A DNA stretch of 64,000 nt from NCBI GenBank assembly GCA_024691305.1, contig JAILNS010000015.1:288519-352518 (forward strand), given 5' to 3'. Below are positions 18,467 to 26,848 of the stretch, one piece after another (within the stretch, counting starts at the first letter, position 1; every line of letters starts with the position of its first letter). The position numbers were made by a program, and so were the translations under genes. Under the pieces are notes generated by a model that made no database searches, had not been told where the DNA came from, and was given only the letters and a program-made list of their open reading frames with translations. The stretch is from Lachnospiraceae bacterium (GTDB lineage Bacteria; Bacillota; Clostridia; Lachnospirales; Lachnospiraceae).

Positions 18467-19339
18467 TTATAGAGTAATCTTTTTGCTGCATGCAACAGCA
18501 AGTGAACCGGGGCCTATATGACACGATACCGAAAGACTGAGCGGATCGACATTTATGTCATTAAATCCAGGAAAAGCATCCATCACCTGTGCTTTATACT
18601 CTTCTGCCACCAGATCATTATATGTATAAGCAATATCAAGATGCATATTATCGGCATTATCACCGCCGAAACGATTCTTCATATCCTTACGTATGGCATC
18701 TATCATTTTGGTTCTTGCCATGGTAACGGTTCGCGCCACGGTATATCCATCCAGTTTCTCGCCTTGTATCTGAAGGACAGGCTTTATCTTAAGTGCCGTT
18801 CCGACAGCCGCAGCCGCAGGGGTAATCCTTCCGCCTCTCTTAAGATAATAGAGAGTATCAACCATGATATAAATGCTGGATTCGTACTTTACACGTTCAA
18901 GATGTTCCTTGATCTTAGCACCGCTTCTCCCGGCATCCCTTAAAAGTATCGCATCATACACCGAACGTTTCTGAGTAACTGATATACGCTGATTATTTAC
19001 AACATGTACACGACCGTCATAATCGTTTGCAAGCATCTGTGCTGATGAACAGGCACTGGATAAACCGCTGCTCATGGGTATATGTACGACTTCATCATGA
19101 TCCTCAAGTAATTTATCCCAAAGATCAGTGACATCCGATAAACTCGGCTGTGAAGTACTTAGGTCGGTTCTTGTTGATAACACCTCATAAAACCTTTGCT
19201 GGGTAATATCTATTCCCTCATAAAAGGTATCACTGCCTATGATAACAGGCATGGGTATGACATAAACATCTTCCAATAAGGCAGCTTCTTCAGGCAGCAA
19301 TCCGCTGTTTGAGTCAGTTACCACAGCTATGTTGCTCAT
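18467..19339 (-). CDS. DegV/FakB-family fatty-acid-binding protein
   Basis: DegV (FakB) proteins bind a free fatty acid and present it to the kinase FakA; a FakA homologue is encoded nearby at 21507. The sequence begins MSNIAVVTDSNSGLL and carries the family STSQPS and IPMSSGLSSACSSA loops that hold the carboxylate. The chosen ATG at 19339 has GAGGA about 5 nt upstream and matches the usual N-terminus; a start 10 codons earlier is possible but lacks support. Length is 290 aa. It reads into miaB. Confidence 0.92.
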   Translation of the reverse strand: MSNIAVVTDSNSGLLPEEAALLEDVYVIPMPVIIGSDTFYEGIDITQQRFYEVLSTRTDLSTSQPSLSDVTDLWDKLLEDHDEVVHIPMSSGLSSACSSAQMLANDYDGRVHVVNNQRISVTQKRSVYDAILLRDAGRSGAKIKEHLERVKYESSIYIMVDTLYYLKRGGRITPAAAAVGTALKIKPVLQIQGEKLDGYTVARTVTMARTKMIDAIRKDMKNRFGGDNADNMHLDIAYTYNDLVAEEYKAQVMDAFPGFNDINVDPLSLSVSCHIGPGSLAVACSKKITL

Positions 19340-19469
19340 ATATATCCTCGCATATAATATGACTGGCAAAATATACCGGCTGTATATTATTTTCTTTTAT
19401 TCAATCAAAGCACATGCATCTCCACAATACATATGCAAAAATCTATTTAATTTTAAATTATAGAGACAT

Positions 19470-21446
19470 TTAAATCAAGACCTCTGCGGTATCCTCTTTT
19501 GCCCATAATATCAATTCGGAATCCTGATAAATATCACCTATATCAAATATCACATCACCGCTTTGTCTTATACCGAAAATATCACCGGGGCCGCGAAGTT
19601 TCATGTCCTGTGCAGCTATCTCAAACCCGTCGTTGGAATTAAGCAGAATATCAAGCCTTTCTTTGGCCGTATCCGACGAATTATTCATCATAAAAATACA
19701 AAAACTTTGCATATCGGACCTGCCGACACGGCCTCTTAACTGATGCAGCTGCGCAAGTCCGAATCTTTCGGCGTTTTCGACATACATTACGGTTGCATTG
19801 GGAACATTGACTCCGACTTCGACCACTGTCGTTGATACTAAAACATCGATATTTCCGTGAGCAAAGTCATCCATGACCTTATCCTTGGCGGCTGAACTCA
19901 TCTGTCCGTGAAGAACGCCTATCCTTATGTCTTCAGGCAAAGAAGCCCTTAACTGTACGCTGTACTCCGTAACGTTTTCGACACCGATCAGTTCTCCCGC
20001 GTCAATCTGAGGGCAGATTATGTAAACCTGATGACCCGCTTTAACCTCGGAGATTATAAATTTGTACGCTGTCGGCCGGTATGAAGTGTCTACAACGCAG
20101 TTCTTAATAGGCAAACGTCCGACAGGCATAGTATGGATCGTGCTTACTTCAAGGTCTCCATACAGTATCATGGCCAGAGTTCTCGGGATCGGGGTCGCAG
20201 ACATTATAAGAACAGCCGGCTGATCACCTTTTCCTACCAGAGATTCCCTTTGTAAGACGCCAAACCTGTGCTGTTCATCGGTTATTGCAAGGGCAAGGTT
20301 TTTATATTCCACACTATCCTGGAACAGGGCATGTGTACCTATGATCAGATTTGCATCGCCGTTTTTTATGCTTTCAAGTATCTCTTTTCTTGCTTTTCCT
20401 TTTATAAGCCCGGTAAGAAGAACCGGTTTAAACGGAAGTTTATATTCATCGATCAATTTATTTACCGTCTCATAATGCTGTGATGCAAGTACCTCGGTAG
20501 GAGCCATAAAAGCCCCCTGATAACCGTTACTTACACACATGAGCAGAGAAAGGATAGCTATGACGGTCTTTCCTGAGCCGACATCACCCTGCAAAAGGCG
20601 AACCATCCTTTTGTCTGAGGACAGATCATTTCTTATACTGTTCCAAACGTCTGATTGATCGGGTGTGAGTTTGTAAGGAAGTAATTCTATAAACCGGCCT
20701 GTATCAGCCACATCGATCATGGGATAATGATTGGGCCTGCTATATGTACCCAGCCTTGTCATTTTGATTATATAATCATAGAATTCTTCATATGCGAGTC
20801 TTGTACGAGCAGCAAAAAGAGAATCATCATCGGTTGGCATATGAATATTCATTATCGCTTCATAATATGGCATAAGTTTACGCTTCGCGATAATATTTTC
20901 TGGAAGTTTATCATACAGAGGTGATGTTTTCCTGTTGATACCAATGCCAAGTTCAGCTTCGTAAGCCTTTTTTACCGCTTTTTGTATGGCATTCGAACTA
21001 AGCCCCTTTGTCGTATGATATATGGGCTGTTTGGTACCTGAGAGTTTCTCATAGTCTTCTGTTTTGTATTTTCTTGGATTATTAAAAGAAAGAGTTTTGC
21101 CGCGCAGCATCACTTTTCCGCGAAATACACATTCCTCTCCCCTTTTTATGGAATTCCTAAGATAAGGGGCATTAAAGTAAACGACACTCATCTCACCGTG
21201 TCCGTCAGATATATTAAAAGACAGGATACTCATCTTCTTTATGTGTCTGAGAAGCGGTTGAGATGTTATGTAAACTTTAACAGCGGCAATATCTCCGGGT
21301 TTGATCCTGTCTATAGTACTGATATCAGAAAAAAGATCATACTCCGCAGGAAAAAACCTGAGAAGATCACCGGTATCCTTAATATTTAATTTATCAAAAA
21401 GGGCAGCAGTTTTTTCACCGATGCCCTTGATTGAAGTTAATTCCAT
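19470..21446 (-). CDS. recG: ATP-dependent DNA helicase RecG
   Basis: RecG remodels stalled forks and Holliday junctions. The 658-aa protein has an N-terminal wedge/OB domain (about 55-145) and a superfamily 2 helicase core: Walker A GDVGSGKT, DEQHR as motif II, SATPIPRTLA as motif III and QLRGRVGRSD as motif VI. The C-terminus is a few dozen residues shorter than E. coli RecG (693 aa), as is common in Firmicutes. No strong ribosome site is visible. It follows fakA by 60 nt, the order known from many Firmicutes. Confidence 0.95.
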   Translation of the reverse strand: MELTSIKGIGEKTAALFDKLNIKDTGDLLRFFPAEYDLFSDISTIDRIKPGDIAAVKVYITSQPLLRHIKKMSILSFNISDGHGEMSVVYFNAPYLRNSIKRGEECVFRGKVMLRGKTLSFNNPRKYKTEDYEKLSGTKQPIYHTTKGLSSNAIQKAVKKAYEAELGIGINRKTSPLYDKLPENIIAKRKLMPYYEAIMNIHMPTDDDSLFAARTRLAYEEFYDYIIKMTRLGTYSRPNHYPMIDVADTGRFIELLPYKLTPDQSDVWNSIRNDLSSDKRMVRLLQGDVGSGKTVIAILSLLMCVSNGYQGAFMAPTEVLASQHYETVNKLIDEYKLPFKPVLLTGLIKGKARKEILESIKNGDANLIIGTHALFQDSVEYKNLALAITDEQHRFGVLQRESLVGKGDQPAVLIMSATPIPRTLAMILYGDLEVSTIHTMPVGRLPIKNCVVDTSYRPTAYKFIISEVKAGHQVYIICPQIDAGELIGVENVTEYSVQLRASLPEDIRIGVLHGQMSSAAKDKVMDDFAHGNIDVLVSTTVVEVGVNVPNATVMYVENAERFGLAQLHQLRGRVGRSDMQSFCIFMMNNSSDTAKERLDILLNSNDGFEIAAQDMKLRGPGDIFGIRQSGDVIFDIGDIYQDSELILWAKEDTAEVLI

Positions 21447-21506
21447 TAGAATGAATTACCGTTAAATAAGAAATTGATATTCCTGTTCGTAATTTATGTT
21501 AATTAT

Positions 21507-23204
21507 TTATTCTACGGAGATTATGTATGAGTATATCGGCTGCCCGCCGGGCTGTAACTCAACATCCTGTTCGGGGAACTTTGCATTAAGTTTCTCTACA
21601 AGAGCCTGTGCGGTATCCTCATCGATATCTTCACCATAATATACACTTATAAGTTCGGAAGAATCATCAACCATCTCATTTACCATATCAAGTGTCACTT
21701 CCGTCTTATCTGCGCCCACAGCAAGGATACCACTGTCTCCGATACCCATAAAGTCATTCTCTTTTATCTTTTTATCATCTATAACGGTATCTCTTACTGC
21801 ATAGGTTACCTGTCCGGTCTTAACGGTTTCAACGGCTTCCTTCATTGCCTTTGCATTATCATCAGAGGATGATTCAGGCATATATGCAACCATAGCAGAT
21901 ATTCCCTGAGGCACTGACTTAGTAGGTATTACTATTATATCCTTGTCCTCCGTCATATGTGCTGCCTGCTCGGCTGCAAGAACTATATTCTTGTTATTGG
22001 GTAATATGAATATATGATCTGCATTTATCTTGTCGATCGCATTGAGCATATCTTCAGTGGAAGGGTTCATGGTCTGGCCGCCTGCGATGATCATATCAAC
22101 ACCGAGACTTGAGAAAATCTCATTTATTCCCTCACCGACGGAAACCGCGATAAATCCGGTATCTTTTCTGGGTTCTTCAGGGGCATGCTCACTCTTAAGG
22201 TCACTTACCATCTGCTGTTCGATATTTTCATGTGAACTGTTAAATTTGGAATCTTCCTCAAGAAGAAGGTTTTCTATCTTAACCTTATCAAGCTGTCCGT
22301 ACTTAAGTGCCCGCTGAAGTGCCATACCGGGATCATTGGTATGAACATGTACTTTTACCAGATCCTCATCTGTAACAACTACAATAGAATCACCAATGGA
22401 TTCAAGATATGCCTTATAATCCATTTCAAGCTTTACGTTGAAATTAAAGTTTTCCTTGAGACGGATGATATATTCGGTACAATACAGATACTTTAATGCA
22501 GGTTTTTCGGCTAACTTGGGTTCAGCCTCTTCCTTGGGTGCACTTGGCTTGATCTTCGCAAAATCAACTTCTGCACCGCAAAAAGCATCATATGCTCCGT
22601 GAAGGACTTCCATAAGCCCCTGTCCGCCGGAATCAACAACTCCTGCCTGTTTAAGGACCGGAAGCATATCGGGAGTTTTTAGAAGCATTTCATCTCCGGC
22701 AGTTATAGCACTCTCGATTATAACCTTAAGATCAGTTTCACCCGAATCAACAAGTTCGGACACCTTTTCGGATACGGCCTTGGATACAGTAAGGATCGTA
22801 CCTTCTTTGGGCTTCATGACTGCTTTATACGCTGTCTCAACAGCCTTATCACATGCCTCGGCCAAAACCTGAGCATCAACATCACCGTCTATCTTTTTAA
22901 CAACCTTGGTAAAGCCTCTGAACAGCTGTGAAAGGATAACACCGGAATTTCCTCTCGCTCCGCGAAGCGATCCGGAAGAAATGGCCTTGCACAGGGTTTC
23001 TATGGATATATCGCCTGTAGAATATAATGATGATACTTCATCTGCTGCGGATACTATTGTAAGAGTCATATTTGTTCCGGTATCACCATCGGGGACCGGG
23101 AAAACATTAAGTTCGTTTATGATCTCTTTCTGGGACTCAAGCCGTCTTGCACCGCTTACAAACATACCCGCGATTCTTTTTGCATCTAATACTGTTTCAC
23201 TCAC
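21507..23204 (-). CDS. fakA: Fatty acid kinase catalytic subunit FakA (YloV, DAK2 domain)
   Basis: FakA phosphorylates fatty acids carried by FakB/DegV so they can enter phospholipid synthesis. The N-terminal DAK2 nucleotide-binding domain shows NVFPVPDGDTGTNMT (about 29-43, metal-binding Asp residues) and GARGNSGVILSQLFRG. The middle and C-terminal DegV-like domains contain GGQTMNPSTEDML and ILPNNKNI. Length is 565 aa, as expected. The start is a GTG at 23204 with GGAGG 9 nt upstream. It is preceded by yloU (40-nt gap), and a DegV protein is encoded two genes downstream. Confidence 0.94.
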   Translation of the reverse strand: MSETVLDAKRIAGMFVSGARRLESQKEIINELNVFPVPDGDTGTNMTLTIVSAADEVSSLYSTGDISIETLCKAISSGSLRGARGNSGVILSQLFRGFTKVVKKIDGDVDAQVLAEACDKAVETAYKAVMKPKEGTILTVSKAVSEKVSELVDSGETDLKVIIESAITAGDEMLLKTPDMLPVLKQAGVVDSGGQGLMEVLHGAYDAFCGAEVDFAKIKPSAPKEEAEPKLAEKPALKYLYCTEYIIRLKENFNFNVKLEMDYKAYLESIGDSIVVVTDEDLVKVHVHTNDPGMALQRALKYGQLDKVKIENLLLEEDSKFNSSHENIEQQMVSDLKSEHAPEEPRKDTGFIAVSVGEGINEIFSSLGVDMIIAGGQTMNPSTEDMLNAIDKINADHIFILPNNKNIVLAAEQAAHMTEDKDIIVIPTKSVPQGISAMVAYMPESSSDDNAKAMKEAVETVKTGQVTYAVRDTVIDDKKIKENDFMGIGDSGILAVGADKTEVTLDMVNEMVDDSSELISVYYGEDIDEDTAQALVEKLNAKFPEQDVELQPGGQPIYSYIISVE

Positions 23205-23244
23205 AGTAAAAATCCTCCATTATATACAATCAAGTTATAAATGC

Positions 23245-23604
23245 TTAGTCGGTAACCTTAACGCCCTCGACAAAAACATTGATCTTTTCAACCTCAACAC
23301 CTACAAACTCTTCGACCTTATATTTGATCTCGCTTATAAGATTCTCGGAAACAGCCATTATACTGACTCCGTATGCAACTATGATATGAAGGTCAAGAGT
23401 AAGTTTATTGTTATTAAGCGTTACTCCGACACCGCGGTTAAGATTATCCATCTTAAGCATGCGGACAAGGCCGTCTCTTACATTGATACCTGCCATGCCG
23501 ACTACTCCGAAACATTCGGTAGCGACTGCGCCGGCATATTGACCTATAACATCATTTTGTATTTCAATATTGCCCAAATGAGTATCCATTGAAGATTTCT
23601 TCAT
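23245..23604 (-). CDS. yloU: Asp23/Gls24 family protein (YloU)
   Basis: This 119-aa member of the Asp23 family has the conserved ATECFGVVGMAGINVRDG and VTLNNNKLTLDLHIIVAYG segments. Asp23 proteins are envelope-stress-associated, membrane-proximal factors; the exact role of YloU is unresolved. It heads the yloU-fakA-recG run and is divergent from rpmB, the standard Firmicutes arrangement. The start at 23604 has AGGAGG upstream. Its promoter region contains a perfect 10+2+10 palindrome (23643-23664). Confidence 0.93.
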   Translation of the reverse strand: MKKSSMDTHLGNIEIQNDVIGQYAGAVATECFGVVGMAGINVRDGLVRMLKMDNLNRGVGVTLNNNKLTLDLHIIVAYGVSIMAVSENLISEIKYKVEEFVGVEVEKINVFVEGVKVTD

Positions 23605-23642
23605 ATATATCCTCCTTTTTAAGCTCTTGCAAAAAAACTTTT

Positions 23643-23664
23643 AATATCAAAGTTCTTTGATATT
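23643..23664. promoter_or_regulatory. Perfect palindrome over the yloU-fakA promoter
   Basis: The arms AATATCAAAG (23643-23652) and CTTTGATATT (23655-23664) are perfect complements separated by TT. On the minus strand the palindrome overlaps a TGA-TACAAT extended -10 (23662-23667) and the start site expected just downstream. A 2-nt spacer is short for an RNA hairpin loop, so a dimeric repressor operator is the more likely reading. Confidence 0.55.
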
Positions 23665-23670
23665 GTATCA
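23662..23670 (-). promoter_or_regulatory. Candidate extended -10 promoter for yloU-fakA
   Basis: The minus strand reads TGA followed by TACAAT (-10 at 23667-23662). The -35 position has only a weak T-rich hexamer. The inferred start site is near 23655, giving a leader of about 50 nt to the yloU ATG. Confidence 0.4.
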
Positions 23671-23734
23671 CTACTGTGTATAAAATAAAAGACGTAAAAA
23701 TGTTCCTAAATACGATATTAAATAGAAAAAATCC

Positions 23735-23763
23735 TTGCATTATGCACTAAAGTCTGCTAACAT
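23735..23763 (+). promoter_or_regulatory. rpmB promoter (extended -10)
   Basis: TTGCAT (23735-23740), a 17-nt spacer, then TAACAT (23758-23763) preceded by TGC. Transcription would start near 23770, leaving a leader of about 65 nt before rpmB. Confidence 0.55.
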
Positions 23764-23774
23764 ATCACTGTTGC

Positions 23775-23796
23775 GTTTAAGGTTCATTCCTTAAAC
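23775..23796 (+). promoter_or_regulatory. Hairpin in the rpmB 5' leader
   Basis: GTTTAAGG (23775-23782) and CCTTAAAC (23789-23796) form a perfect 8-bp stem with the 6-nt loop TTCATT near the 5' end of the predicted rpmB transcript. No T-run follows, so it is not a terminator. It could be an r-protein autoregulatory leader or stabilise the 5' end. Confidence 0.4.
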
Positions 23797-23834
23797 ATAG
23801 TAAGAACAGATACCAGATAGAAGGAGGTGTCATC

Positions 23835-24020
23835 ATGGCAAAATGTGATATTTGCGGCAAGGGCGCTCATTTCGGAAACAACGTCAGCCATTCTCATAGA
23901 AGATCTAACAGAATCTGGAACTCTAACGTTCAGAAGGTTAAATGTAAAGTCAACGGTCAGCCCAAGAGAATGCACGTATGTACTTCCTGCCTTAAATCAG
24001 GACTTGTAGAGCGCGCATAA
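23835..24020 (+). CDS. rpmB: 50S ribosomal protein L28 (zinc-ribbon form)
   Basis: L28 is a small structural protein of the large ribosomal subunit. The 61-aa protein starts MAKCDICGKGA and carries two CXXC pairs (CDIC and CTSC), so it is the zinc-binding form. The ribosome site AAGGAGG is ideal. It is divergent from yloU and is followed by a terminator at 24043-24073. Confidence 0.98.
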   Translation: MAKCDICGKGAHFGNNVSHSHRRSNRIWNSNVQKVKCKVNGQPKRMHVCTSCLKSGLVERA

Positions 24021-24042
24021 TTTTGTTACGTATATTATAAAC

Positions 24043-24073
24043 AAAACGGACAGTTTAAAACTGTCCGTTTTTT
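24043..24073. terminator. Terminator between rpmB and the J-domain gene, probably bidirectional
   Basis: AAAACGGACAG (24043-24053) pairs with CTGTCCGTTTT (24061-24071) around a loop whose TTT and AAA could pair further. On the plus strand the stem ends in a run of six T (24068-24073), ending rpmB. On the minus strand TTTT within the opposite arm gives a weaker signal for the convergent gene at 24086. Confidence 0.85.
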
Positions 24074-24085
24074 GTATGTCTTTTA

Positions 24086-24913
24086 TCAGCCTATCCCTTC
24101 ACTTCCGATCTTTCCCTGGAGCCTCTCATATTCTATCGTAATGGCTTTGAAAAGATCATGGTCTCCTGCAAGGTTATCCGGATGGTATATTTTAACCAGA
24201 TCCTTATACCTTTTCTTAAGCATGAGAGGGTTTGTTATCCCGACAAACAATGTTTTGGCAACCGGTGCACCATATCCGGGAATATCATCATCACCGTAAT
24301 ATGAGTTTTGAGCTTCATAGCGCATCTTCTCAGCTTCAAGTTCTCTTTTGGCCTTATCAAGATCTGCAAAACCGGCTTTTAAGATTTCCATTTTCTTGTC
24401 AAAGAACTGTTCATCCTGTTTTAGGCGTTGACGTTCTCTGGTGACCTGACCCGTTAGGATATTCATCTCATCACGGAACTGAACCCTGTCATTAAGGAAC
24501 TTTTTATTCATAGCCTCTATTTCTTCGGCTTTTTCATTTAGTTCTTTCTCATAATTCTCAAGACGGGCCTTTTCTTCCGCAAGATGCCTTTCGACTTCTT
24601 TCAACCGGATGTTTTCTTCAAACAGCCAGTTTTTGTCTTCTATATTTTTTTTTTCTGTATTTTTTTCTTGATCCGAAGTGGATTCTTCTTTGCCGGTTTG
24701 CGGTTCTTCAACCTTAGCATCGGTATTTTCTTCGGAAGGATCATCTTCGTCGGCAGTATCGCCGTTTACTTTGGAGTCATCAGTCTCTTTGGCTGTTTTG
24801 ACATCGGTTTCGCTCATCTTGTATATATTCTGCATATCAAGATCAACCTGAGCATCAAACTCATTGATGATCGCATTTAGATTGTCTATGGTACTGCGTG
24901 CACTATCGGACAT
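24086..24913 (-). CDS. Coiled-coil protein with C-terminal J domain
   Basis: The 275-aa protein has three parts: an acidic low-complexity N-terminus (about 1-90, rich in Asp, Glu, Lys), a long charged coiled coil (about 95-205), and a C-terminal J-domain-like segment (about 220-270) with LVKIYHPDNLAGD, which contains the HPD tripeptide that stimulates DnaK ATPase. J domains are usually N-terminal, so this arrangement is unusual, and helix I looks short. No membrane segment is present. The start has AGAGGG upstream. It follows ytfJ by 20 nt and converges with rpmB. Confidence 0.75.
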   Translation of the reverse strand: MSDSARSTIDNLNAIINEFDAQVDLDMQNIYKMSETDVKTAKETDDSKVNGDTADEDDPSEENTDAKVEEPQTGKEESTSDQEKNTEKKNIEDKNWLFEENIRLKEVERHLAEEKARLENYEKELNEKAEEIEAMNKKFLNDRVQFRDEMNILTGQVTRERQRLKQDEQFFDKKMEILKAGFADLDKAKRELEAEKMRYEAQNSYYGDDDIPGYGAPVAKTLFVGITNPLMLKKRYKDLVKIYHPDNLAGDHDLFKAITIEYERLQGKIGSEGIG

Positions 24914-24933
24914 ATATATCCCTCTTAAATCTG

Positions 24934-25332
24934 TTAACCGTTCACATCATCTTCCGGAAAGGCAATATCAAGAGCATCATTATCGGATATCATATCTTTG
25001 GGTTTGGTAAAACGGTCTACAAGATCGGGAACCATATCGAGTATCTTGGTTACCGCATCCTGATTCTTAACATTCACAAGTTTTGTTGAGCCGTTTTGTA
25101 TAACAAGAACTGCACTGGGACTCATCTTTCCCGCAAAGCCACCGCCTGCACCGTTCTTTTTATCGGCAGAATTTGCACCCGCTCCTACACCGAAAGATAC
25201 ATCAACCAAAGGTAAGATGATCGTATCTCCTACTCTGGTAGCTTCACCTACAACGGTTTTAGTAGAAAGAACGGTATTCATTCCTTTCATCAAAGAATCT
25301 ATAACGCCATTAAAATTGTTAACATCAGCCAT
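24934..25332 (-). CDS. ytfJ: GerW family sporulation protein YtfJ
   Basis: The 132-aa protein has the YtfJ/GerW core: VVGEATRVGDTIILPLVDVS, then a glycine-rich GVGAG and GGGFAGKMSPSAVLVI. In Bacillus subtilis YtfJ is a forespore protein needed for normal spore germination; a role in a rumen or gut Lachnospiraceae is inferred only. The start has AAAGGAG 6 nt upstream. The neighbour upstream is a DUF2953 protein, matching the ytfI-ytfJ pair of Bacillus. Confidence 0.92.
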   Translation of the reverse strand: MADVNNFNGVIDSLMKGMNTVLSTKTVVGEATRVGDTIILPLVDVSFGVGAGANSADKKNGAGGGFAGKMSPSAVLVIQNGSTKLVNVKNQDAVTKILDMVPDLVDRFTKPKDMISDNDALDIAFPEDDVNG

Positions 25333-25361
25333 TTGATCTCCTTTACGGATATACCGTCTGC

Positions 25362-26432
25362 TTATCCTTGAATATCGTTATTGTTTAAATTTTCATTATA
25401 TGTTTTGTGTTTGCGTTTTTTGGGTGGTTCTTTTTTCAGTAACCGTATCAGCTTTTTCAGATCTCTGCTGGTCAGGTAGAATATTGCTATCTTCAAAAAA
25501 GAAAAAACAAATATACGTCCTTTAAAATATCCCCCGCCTCTTATAACTTCTTCTTCGAAGTTTCCATATACATGTACATATTTGCCTGTAATGGGATATA
25601 ACATACCGGCAATGGCCAATATCTCACCGGTAGTATACGGTTCTTCAAATCCAACCTCTAATCTGATATCTCCTTTTTTAGGAAGGATTTCTTTAAGCAG
25701 TCTGAATATCCTGATCTTACATTTTTCAAAAGTTCGTTCAAAAAGATCACTGGTAATGATCGTATGATAATAATGAATATTATCTTTAATGTTCTTGATC
25801 TTGGATCTAGTATCAACCGCAATCGTATCTATTTTATCATATAACCCATCCAAAGTACACCGTATCTTGTGGATAAGTTCCTTTATTCTCCCAAATATTG
25901 TTTTTTTAACAGGTTCTTCTTCGCCGTCCGTAAGTTCAGCGTCAGCGTCCGAACTATCTTCATCATGATCTTCTTCACTCATATCATGACTTTCTTCATA
26001 GGTACCATGATCTTCTGGACCTGTATCAAGTCTTTCTTCATATGTATCCGATGCTTCCTGTAATGTTTCACCTGCCGTATCGGGGGTGGGATCATTTAAG
26101 GTTTCCGCATTATCGGAGAACTCTGATGATTCCTGCGGTTTTGTTTTCTTCTCTTTAGGTAAACGAAGAATGGGGATTCCCAAAATCCTTACCGTAACCA
26201 ATTTGTCTGCAGGATAAACAGCCGAAACATGTACCAGATGAAGAAGCCAGCTAACCTGTCCTTTCAGATCTACAGGGTCATCGCCTTCTACTCCGGTCCT
26301 GACAAATTTAGCCTTATATCTGATGGGAACAAACAGGATCAAAAGTAATAAAAATATGATAAATCCCAGGATACAGGCGATCACTATTCCGATAATTTTG
26401 AGTATATTAAGAACTACGGGTATCGCTGCCAT
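25362..26432 (-). CDS. DUF2953 membrane protein (YtfI-like)
   Basis: The protein opens with a strong membrane helix (about residues 10-33), followed by an extended beta-rich region (GQVSWLLHLVHVSAVYP), an acidic insertion rich in Asp and Glu (about 100-165) and a second hydrophobic stretch near the C-terminus (GRIFVFSFLKIAIFYL), the layout of DUF2953 proteins. I place the start at 26432 (356 aa, MAAIPVVLNILK), which reduces overlap with the upstream gene to 26 bp; a start at 26483 is possible. It sits 29 nt before ytfJ, as in Bacillus. Function is unknown but the pairing suggests sporulation. Confidence 0.8.
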   Translation of the reverse strand: MAAIPVVLNILKIIGIVIACILGFIIFLLLLILFVPIRYKAKFVRTGVEGDDPVDLKGQVSWLLHLVHVSAVYPADKLVTVRILGIPILRLPKEKKTKPQESSEFSDNAETLNDPTPDTAGETLQEASDTYEERLDTGPEDHGTYEESHDMSEEDHDEDSSDADAELTDGEEEPVKKTIFGRIKELIHKIRCTLDGLYDKIDTIAVDTRSKIKNIKDNIHYYHTIITSDLFERTFEKCKIRIFRLLKEILPKKGDIRLEVGFEEPYTTGEILAIAGMLYPITGKYVHVYGNFEEEVIRGGGYFKGRIFVFSFLKIAIFYLTSRDLKKLIRLLKKEPPKKRKHKTYNENLNNNDIQG

Positions 26433-26742
26433 AATCGTCACTCGATATATATTCTTTAATAGCGGGATATCCGTATTTATCATAAGCTTTTTGCGTTATG
26501 TCAATCACAATATCAACCGCATCTTTATAATTTGCTGCAAAAGCGACCACCGGCCTGTCATCAGGCTTACGCAATCCGGGTTGTTTAAACAGATCTGCTC
26601 TTATGATCTCCAGATTGTCGGGATCATATGCAAGTCTTATAACAAATATCCCGGGCACAAAACGATTCACCCTGAACTTGGCCACAACGATGGTCTTATG
26701 TTTTATCTTATTTGATACATACAGATTCTTTGCAATCTTCAT
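26407..26742 (-). CDS. Hypothetical protein (about 111 aa)
   Basis: I do not recognise this family. The frame is open from 26907, but the first part overlaps the divergent gene and its promoter, so I take the ATG at 26742 (MKIAKNLYVSNKIK). No good ribosome site precedes it. The sequence is basic in the first half, then has FVPGIFVIRLAYDPDNLEII and a helical end (KDAVDIVIDITQKAYDKYG); no signal peptide or membrane segment. It overlaps the DUF2953 gene by 26 bp and would head that transcript. Confidence 0.5.
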   Translation of the reverse strand: MKIAKNLYVSNKIKHKTIVVAKFRVNRFVPGIFVIRLAYDPDNLEIIRADLFKQPGLRKPDDRPVVAFAANYKDAVDIVIDITQKAYDKYGYPAIKEYISSDDYGSDTRSS

Positions 26743-26786
26743 ATCTATATACGCCCAATGTTTCCTATTATTAACTGTAACATACC

Positions 26787-26816
26787 TTGACTTATTTGTG
26801 TAAAACTTTATATACT
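26787..26816 (+). promoter_or_regulatory. Promoter of the HD-GYP gene
   Basis: TTGACT (26787-26792), an 18-nt spacer, and TATACT (26811-26816); each hexamer matches the vegetative consensus at five of six positions. Transcription would begin near 26823, 26 nt before the TTG start at 26849. Confidence 0.65.
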
Positions 26817-26848
26817 GATTTATATATTCTTTATGAAAGGATACATAG

